DNA from: Glandiceps talaboti
Taxonomy: Eukaryota > Hemichordata > Enteropneusta > Spengelidae
Direction of reading: 5' to 3'
Length of the DNA: 64,000 nt
NCBI RefSeq assembly: GCF_964340395.1
Contig: NC_135551.1
Span: 19,271,003 to 19,335,002, forward strand
Positions 56,878 to 64,000 of this stretch are shown here, one piece after another; the first letter of the stretch is position 1; the number at the start of each line of letters is the position of its first letter. The translations under genes were made by a program, and so were the position numbers. The notes below the pieces were generated by a model. The model was not told where the DNA came from. It was given only the letters and a program-made list of their open reading frames with translations, and made no database searches.

Positions 56878-58630
56878 CAATCTTGTACCATTAGTAGCGT
56901 AGAGGTAAATGGTGTTAACATCACTGAACCCATTGGCATAGCCCGTGCATTCAATGATTTCTTCTCCTCGATAGGTAAAAAACTGGCAGACAAATTTAAA
57001 AGTAAACCAAACATCGTGAACTCTAACAACAGCACATTACGTTTTAAATTTAATCCCACCTGTGCCGAAAAAGTGCAGAAACTGCTTGAAAAATTATCTG
57101 TTAAAAAAGCCCATGGTATTGACGGTATGTCACCAAAACTACTGAAAGAAGCTGCCAGTGATTTCGTGGCCTCTAGCTACTATCTTTAACTATTCTCTAT
57201 CGTCTGGGGAAATACCAGACGAGTGGAAAATTGCCAAGGTTTGTCCTGTTTATAAAGACGGACCGGTTATAGACACATCTAACTATAGACCTATATCTTT
57301 GTTATCAATTTGCCTGAAAACCTTTGAAAAAATAGTCCATGAACAGTTGTACAATCATTTAACTATCAACAATCTTCTCAGTGTTTACCAGTCAGGTTTC
57401 AGACCGTCCCATTCTACTGTTACAGCTCTTATTGACGTCACAGATTACATATTAGATAATGCACACCAGGGCCTTTATACAGGAGTTGTCTTTCTTGACT
57501 TAAAGAAGGCTTTCGATACCATAGATCCCCATCTTCTCCTAGACAAGCTTTCCAATATTGGACTACGAGAAAATGAACATCTATGGTTTAAGAATTATCT
57601 TTTAAATAGAAATCAATGTGTATCTCTTAATGGAGTGACCTCAGATCTTCAGCAAATCGAATACGGTGTCCCTCAAGGTTCCGTTCTCGGTCCGCTACTA
57701 TTCATTATCTACATTAACGACCTTCATTTGCATGTTGAAAACTCCAAAGTTATATTGTACGCGGACGATACAGCGCTCTTTTATGCCTCAAAAGACACTA
57801 GTGAGGTTCAACAAGTTCTACAGAGAGATCTGAGCTCAGTCCATTCCTGGCTTACCGCCAATAAACTTACATTGAATGTCAAAAAAACTAAGTCGATGAT
57901 TTTTAGAACAAAGAAAAGAGTCCACAAGGTGCCAACAAATCTCAATATTAAAATTGACGATGAACCCTTGGAGCAGGCTGATGCATTTAAATATTTAGGT
58001 ATTTGGTTCGACCCGTTACTATCCTGGGAATCGCACGTTAACAAAACTATAACCAAAATATCACAGAGACTAGGAATAATACGTCGTATCAGAAATTGTC
58101 TTCCGCAGCAAACAGCGAAAATGCTGATCGAATCAATGATACTACCAGTCTTTGACTACGGTGACGTAGTCTGGTCAAATTGTAATTCTACTTTATTATG
58201 TAAACTTGAACGTCTTTTAAACAGGGCGGGCAAAACTATTATTAGGTGTCCAATCAGAACGTCATCAACTAAAGTTAGGCAGACATTAGGATGGCCTTCT
58301 CTCGTTGAGAGACAGCAATTCCATTTATTAATAAGTACGATGGCCTACAATTGTTACCACGGCAATGTCCCCACATATCTACTTAACTGTTTTACCCCTC
58401 TTTCAGCCGTCCATAGTCATAACACAAGGCTTAGCAAAGCAAATGGTGTTTTCATTGCTCCAGCAAAAAATAACTATGCCCTACGAAAGTTCACTCACAG
58501 GGGTGGAAATACCTGGAACTCCCTACCAGACAACTTGAAAACAGCTGAAAACACTAGTATATTTAAAAGGCTTTATCACACGGCTACACTCCGTCCACCA
58601 ATCAGGGTACAGGATTGCCGTAGATTATAA
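56878..58630 (+). pseudogene. LINE reverse transcriptase ORF, copy 1 (5'-truncated, one frameshift)
   Basis: Homology starts in one frame (VNGVNITEPIGIARAFNDFF through LLKEAASDFVA, to about 57166) and continues one base shifted in the 490-codon frame 57158-58630 (ATIFNYSLSSGEIPDEWKIA onward). RT motifs in the long frame: NYRPISLLS (42-50), SGFRPSHSTVTA (79-90), FLDLKKAFDTID (112-123), PQGSVLGPLLF (172-182) and the catalytic YADD (201-204). The C-terminal part has TLGWPSLVERQQFH and RKFTHRGGNTWNSLPDNLK, typical of this LINE tail. Catalytic aspartates are intact, but without endonuclease and 5' end it cannot move on its own. Confidence 0.85.
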
Positions 58631-58713
58631 GCCATAACCCACTCTTCACTAGTGCCACCTGACAGACTTGGAATACATGCAAATTCTATTGTTATCGCCG
58701 TGGTGATAAGTAA

Positions 58714-58890
58714 GATAATGAACTCGTTTGGTTGATTATGCGTCAAACACTCGGGGCTACGCCCCCTCGTGTTATAACGCATAATCAACCAAACTCGTTC
58801 ATTATCTATCACATACAAAACCCACTACTTGGACGCTCAGCCCAAGTAGCCAGGTGCTAAAACGTCACCTGGTTTTTCAGCCAGGTACAA
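58714..58890 (+). other. Three consecutive stem-loops in the LINE 3' region
   Basis: Stem 1 (58714-58806): GATAATGAACTCGTTTGGTT...AACCAAACTCGTTCATTATC, with about 30-bp arms and an inner GGGGCTACGCCCC hairpin. Stem 2 (about 58829-58852): CTACTTGG...CCAAGTAG. Stem 3 (about 58852-58873): CCAGGTG...CACCTGG, with another GCCAGGT just downstream. They repeat in units 2 and 3 (from about 60983 and 63252). Such 3' hairpins could be recognised by the element's RT, or stem 1 could be an inserted foldback element. Confidence 0.7.
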
Positions 58891-59559
58891 GAAGAGTTAT
58901 CATCAATTGTCTTAGTTTCAGCTGTTTCTGTCCCCTTGTTCAGTCATGTAACTTTGTATTCATTGCAGCCGTTTGCGAATTCTTTGTCACTGCTGTTGTG
59001 TGTTAGTTCACAATTCGCTCATCGAATATTTTTTTTTCTCACATTAATTTATTGTGCAGTGTTTTGCTTTCGTTCTGTCTGAGCATGTGTGTATGTTTTT
59101 TTTTTGTCCAGTGTGAGGGCCTCAACGGAAAGAAGTGTTTCACTTACTTTTGTACTGTAATACTTACTTGAGCTACCCTGAATAAACATATTTTATTATT
59201 ATTATGTACACTGTGTCTATAAACCTGTTAACAAGAAAAAAGCCTGTCTAAATTAAGACTATGTACATTTTACATTTTGCTTCTTTGCTTTGCATGGAAA
59301 ATACTGAAATTAGTATGAATATTAGCAATATTATTATCAAAATCTTCTGCATTAACTCACAAGTCAGAGCCTATATTTCTGTTAATGCAACCCACAATAC
59401 ACCTGGTTGGATGGTGCCATAAAGAGTACTGTGCTTTACAATGATTCTCTTGGGGAAGGTCCATATTTCCATTACTTTCTGCGGCACATTCTCATGATTT
59501 AATTCAGAAGAGAATGATCGCCTCTATTCCTTCTGGCTAAATGTATTATGCACCAACAC

Positions 59560-61473
59560 CTATATCTTTGTTATCAATTTGCCTGAAAACCTTTGAAAAA
59601 ATAGTCCATGAACAGTTGTACAATCATTTAACTATCAACAATCTTCTCAGTGTTTACCAGTCAGGTTTCAGACCGTCCCATTCTACTGTTACAGCTCTTA
59701 TTGACGTCACAGATTACATATTAGATAATGCACACCAGGGCCTTTATACAGGAGTTGTCTTTCTTGACTTAAAGAAGGCTTTCGATACCATAGATCCCCA
59801 TCTTCTCCTAGACAAGCTTTCCAATATTGGACTACGAGAAAATGAACATCTATGGTTTAAGAATTATCTTTTAAATAGAAATCAATGTGTATCTCTTAAT
59901 GGAGTGACCTCAGATCTTCAGCAAATCGAATACGGTGTCCCTCAAGGTTCCGTTCTCGGTCCGCTACTATTCATTATCTACATTAACGACCTTCATTTGC
60001 ATGTTGAAAACTCCAAAGTTATATTGTACGCGGACGATACAGCGCTCTTTTATGCCTCAAAAGACACTAGTGAGGTTCAACAAGTTCTACAGAGAGATCT
60101 GAGCTCAGTCCATTCCTGGCTTACCGCCAATAAACTTACATTGAATGTCAAAAAAACTAAGTCGATGATTTTTAGAACAAAGAAAAGAGTCCACAAGGTG
60201 CCAACAAATCTCAATATTAAAATTGACGATGAACCCTTGGAGCAGGCTGATGCATTTAAATATTTAGGTATTTGGTTCGACCCGTTACTATCCTGGGAAT
60301 CGCACGTTAACAAAACTATAACCAAAATATCACAGAGACTAGGAATAATACGTCGTATCAGAAATTGTCTTCCGCAGCAAACAGCGAAAATGCTGATCAA
60401 ATCAATGATACTACCAGTCTTTGACTACGGTGACGTAGTCTGGTCAAATTGTAATTCTACTTTATTATGTAAACTTGAACGTCTTTTAAACAGGGCGGGC
60501 AAAACTATTATTAGGTGTCCAATCAGAACGTCATCAACTAAAGTTAGGCAGACATTAGGATGGCCTTCTCTCGTTGAGAGACAGCAATTCCATTTAAGTA
60601 CGATGGCCTACAATTGTTACCACGGCAATGTCCCCACATATCTACTTAACTGTTTTACCCCTCTTTCAGCCGTCCATAGTCATAACACAAGGCTTAGCAA
60701 AGCAAATGGTGTTTTCATTGCTCCAGCAAAAAATAACTATGCCCTACGAAAGTTCACTCACAGGGGTGGAAATACCTGGAACTCCCTACCAGATAGACAA
60801 CTTGAAAACAGCTGAAAACACTAGTATATTTAAAAGGCTTTATCACACGGCTACACTCCGTCCACCAATCAGGGTACAGGATTGCCGTAGATTATAAGCC
60901 ATAACCCACTCTTCACTAGTGCCACCTGACAGACTTGGAATACATGCAAATTCTATTGTTATCGCCGTGGTGATAAGTAAGATAATGAACTCGTTTGGTT
61001 GATTATGCGTCAAACACTCGGGGCTACGCCCCCTCGTGTTATAACGCATAATCAACCAAACTCGTTCATTATCTATCACATACAAAACCCACTACTTGGA
61101 CGCTCAGCCCAAGTAGCCAGGTGCTAAAACGTCACCTGGTTTTTCAGCCAGGTACAAGAAGAGTTATCACCAATTGTCTTAGTTTCAGCTGTTTCTGTCC
61201 CCTTGTTCAGTCATGTAACTTTGTATTCATTGCAGCCGTTTGCGAATTCTTTGTCACTGCTGTTGTGTGTTAGTTCACAATTCGCTCATCGAGTATTTTT
61301 TTTTTCTCACATTAATTTATTGTGCAGTGTTTTGCTTTCGTTCTGTCTGAGCATGTGTGTATGTTTTTTTTTTTGTCCAGTGTGAGGGCCTCAACGGAAA
61401 GAAGTGTTTCACTTACTTTTGTACTGTAATACTTACTTGAGCTACCCTGAATAAACATATTTTATTATTATTA
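59560..61473 (+). mobile_element. LINE copy 2 (tandem duplicate, RT frameshifted near the C-terminus)
   Basis: Begins abruptly inside the RT domain after the duplication junction. The 424-codon ORF (59541-60815) starts with a fortuitous Met from the flank (MYYAPTP) and reads RT motifs through YADD. A TAGA insertion near 60793 changes the frame after NSLPD, giving a premature stop; the remainder lies in another frame to 60897. AATAAA at 61450-61455. Confidence 0.85.
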
Positions 61474-61828
61474 TGTACACTGTGTCTATAAACCTGTTAA
61501 CAAGAAAAAAGCCTGTCTAAATTAAGACTATGTACATTTTACATTTTGCTTCTTTGCTTTGCATGGAAAATACTGAAATTAGTATGAATATTAGCAATAT
61601 TATTATCAAAATCTTCTGCATTAACTCACAAGTCAGAGCCTATATTTCTGTTAATGCAACCCACAATACACCTGGTTGGATGGTGCCATAAAGAGTACTG
61701 TGCTTTACAATGATTCTCTTGGGGAAGGTCCATATTTCCATTACTTTCTGCGGCACATTCTCATGATTTAATTCAGAAGAGAATGATCGCCTCTATTCCT
61801 TCTGGCTAAATGTATTATGCACCAACAC

Positions 61829-63742
61829 CTATATCTTTGTTATCAATTTGCCTGAAAACCTTTGAAAAAATAGTCCATGAACAGTTGTACAATCATTTAA
61901 CTATCAACAATCTTCTCAGTGTTTACCAGTCAGGTTTCAGACCGTCCCATTCTACTGTTACAGCTCTTATTGACGTCACAGATTACATATTAGATAATGC
62001 ACACCAGGGCCTTTATACAGGAGTTGTCTTTCTTGACTTAAAGAAGGCTTTCGATACCATAGATCCCCATCTTCTCCTAGACAAGCTTTCCAATATTGGA
62101 CTACGAGAAAATGAACATCTATGGTTTAAGAATTATCTTTTAAATAGAAATCAATGTGTATCTCTTAATGGAGTGACCTCAGATCTTCAGCAAATCGAAT
62201 ACGGTGTCCCTCAAGGTTCCGTTCTCGGTCCGCTACTATTCATTATCTACATTAACGACCTTCATTTGCATGTTGAAAACTCCAAAGTTATATTGTACGC
62301 GGACGATACAGCGCTCTTTTATGCCTCAAAAGACACTAGTGAGGTTCAACAAGTTCTACAGAGAGATCTGAGCTCAGTCCATTCCTGGCTTACCGCCAAT
62401 AAACTTACATTGAATGTCAAAAAAACTAAGTCGATGATTTTTAGAACAAAGAAAAGAGTCCACAAGGTGCCAACAAATCTCAATATTAAAATTGACGATG
62501 AACCCTTGGAGCAGGCTGATGCATTTAAATATTTAGGTATTTGGTTCGACCCGTTACTATCCTGGGAATCGCACGTTAACAAAACTATAACCAAAATATC
62601 ACAGAGACTAGGAATAATACGTCGTATCAGAAATTGTCTTCCGCAGCAAACAGCGAAAATGCTGATCAAATCAATGATACTACCAGTCTTTGACTACGGT
62701 GACGTAGTCTGGTCAAATTGTAATTCTACTTTATTATGTAAACTTGAACGTCTTTTAAACAGGGCGGGCAAAACTATTATTAGGTGTCCAATCAGAACGT
62801 CATCAACTAAAGTTAGGCAGACATTAGGATGGCCTTCTCTCGTTGAGAGACAGCAATTCCATTTAAGTACGATGGCCTACAATTGTTACCACGGCAATGT
62901 CCCCACATATCTACTTAACTGTTTTACCCCTCTTTCAGCCGTCCATAGTCATAACACAAGGCTTAGCAAAGCAAATGGTGTTTTCATTGCTCCAGCAAAA
63001 AATAACTATGCCCTACGAAAGTTCACTCACAGGGGTGGAAATACCTGGAACTCCCTACCAGACAACTTGAAAACAGCTGAAAACACTAGTATATTTAAAA
63101 GGCTTTATCACACGGCTACACTCCGTCCACCAATCAGGGTACAGGATTGCCGTAGATTATAAGCCATAACCCACTCTTCACTAGTGCCACCTGACAGACT
63201 TGGAATACATGCAAATTCTATTGTTATCGCCGTGGTGATAAGTAAGATAATGAACTCGTTTGGTTGATTATGCGTCAAACACTCGGGGCTACGCCCCCTC
63301 GTGTTATAACGCATAATCAACCAAACTCGTTCATTATCTATCACATACAAAACCCACTACTTGGACGCTCAGCCCAAGTAGCCAGGTGCTAAAACGTCAC
63401 CTGGTTTTTCAGCCAGGTACAAGAAGAGTTATCACCAATTGTCTTAGTTTCAGCTGTTTCTGTCCCCTTGTTCAGTCATGTAACTTTGTATTCATTGTAG
63501 CCGTTTGCGAATTCTTTGTCACTGCTGTTGTGTGTTAGTTCACAATTCGCTCATCGAGTATTTTTTTTTTTCTCACATTAATTTATTGTGCAGTGTTTTG
63601 CTTTCGTTCTGTCTGAGCATGTGTGTATGGTTTTTTTTTGTCCAGTGTGAGGGCCTCAACGGAAAGAAGTGTTTCACTTACTTTTGTACTGTAATACTTA
63701 CTTGAGCTACCCTGAATAAACATATTTTATTATTATTATGTA
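61829..63742 (+). mobile_element. LINE copy 3 (tandem duplicate, C-terminus intact)
   Basis: Same start as copy 2. The 450-codon ORF (61810-63162) keeps the full RT palm with YADD and the C-terminal domain to the natural stop, without the 4-bp insertion. It shares the 6-bp deletion with copy 2. AATAAA at 63715-63720. The following flank (63743-64000) continues the third unit beyond the window. Confidence 0.85.
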
Positions 63743-64000
63743 CACTGTGTCTATAAACCTGTTAACAAGAAAAAAGCCTGTCTAAATTAAGACTATGTAC
63801 ATTTTACATTTTGCTTCTTTGCTTTGCATGGAAAATACTGAAATTAGTATGAATATTAGCAATATTATTATCAAAATCTTCTGCATTAACTCACAAGTCA
63901 GAGCCTATATTTCTGTTAATGCAACCCACAATACACCTGGTTGGATGGTGCCATAAAGAGTACTGTGCTTTACAATGATTCTCTTGGGGAAGGTCCATAT

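Larger units (their letters stand above)
56875..59204 (+). mobile_element. 5'-truncated non-LTR retrotransposon (LINE), copy 1
   Basis: About 2.33 kb. It starts in the region upstream of the reverse transcriptase (ITEPIGIARAFNDFFSSIG, KKAHGIDGMSPKLLK) and lacks the endonuclease. It carries the RT and C-terminal domains and ends with three stem-loops, AATAAA at 59181-59186 and a TTATTATTATTA tail. The fold and motifs fit the CR1/L2/Jockey side of LINEs; I cannot name the family. All later copies in the window derive from this one by tandem duplication rather than independent insertion. Confidence 0.85.
57291..64000 (+). repeat. 2,269-bp tandem triplication of LINE plus flank (third unit cut by window end)
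   Basis: CTATATCTTTGTTATCAATT occurs at 57291, 59560 and 61829, spacing 2,269 bp twice. Each unit is the LINE from mid-RT to its 3' end plus ~355 bp of downstream flank. The junction (ATGTATTATGCACCAACA|CCTATATC) fuses flank to the middle of the RT gene. The units are nearly identical. Units 2 and 3 share a 6-bp deletion (near 60596 and 62865) and a G-to-A change relative to unit 1. Unit 2 alone has a 4-bp insertion near 60793. Confidence 0.95.

Overview
The window is animal nuclear DNA. It has AT-rich, low-density sequence, genes split by GT/AG introns, dozens of microsatellites and short foldback elements, LINE and SINE remnants, and animal-only domain combinations (RING/B-box/filamin/NHL, LRR receptor ectodomain, NACHT-WD40). 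Intron-less TRIM-NHL genes and a NACHT-WD40 gene in one stretch fit an invertebrate deuterostome or a lophotrochozoan. I cannot name the species from sequence alone.

Layout. 1-2330: non-coding, with a dispersed repeat, a GA microsatellite and a 442-bp inverted-repeat element (MITE). 2375-3412 (-): an LRR receptor-like membrane protein. 3413-9082: non-coding, microsatellite-rich. 9083-11533 (-): an intact single-exon TRIM-NHL gene. 14812-17068 (+): a second TRIM-NHL copy, head-to-head with the first, with three frameshifts; its last 212 bp are repeated twice more downstream. 17490-22968: repeats, including a LINE 3' remnant. 22969-25215: about 35 copies of a 64-bp minisatellite. 25186-54920 (-): a large multi-exon NACHT/WD40 gene (NWD1-like). 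I place 27 phase-consistent exons, about 1,537 codons; its 5' end lies beyond the window. Its introns are filled with degenerate tandem repeats, several MITE-like palindromes, a tRNA-derived SINE and another LINE remnant. 56875-64000: a 5'-truncated LINE whose last two-thirds plus about 355 bp of flank form a near-identical 2,269-bp tandem triplication that runs off the right edge.

No operon logic applies. The four genes (LRR receptor-like, two TRIM-NHL, STAND-type NACHT-WD40) belong to families often expanded in invertebrate innate sensing and protein quality control. Their adjacency is suggestive but unproven. The most unusual pattern is that tandem repeats repeatedly include gene edges: the last codons and stop of the NACHT-WD40 gene (64-bp array), a splice donor of the same gene (31881-32135), and the C-terminus, stop and 3' flank of the TRIM pseudogene (212-bp unit).
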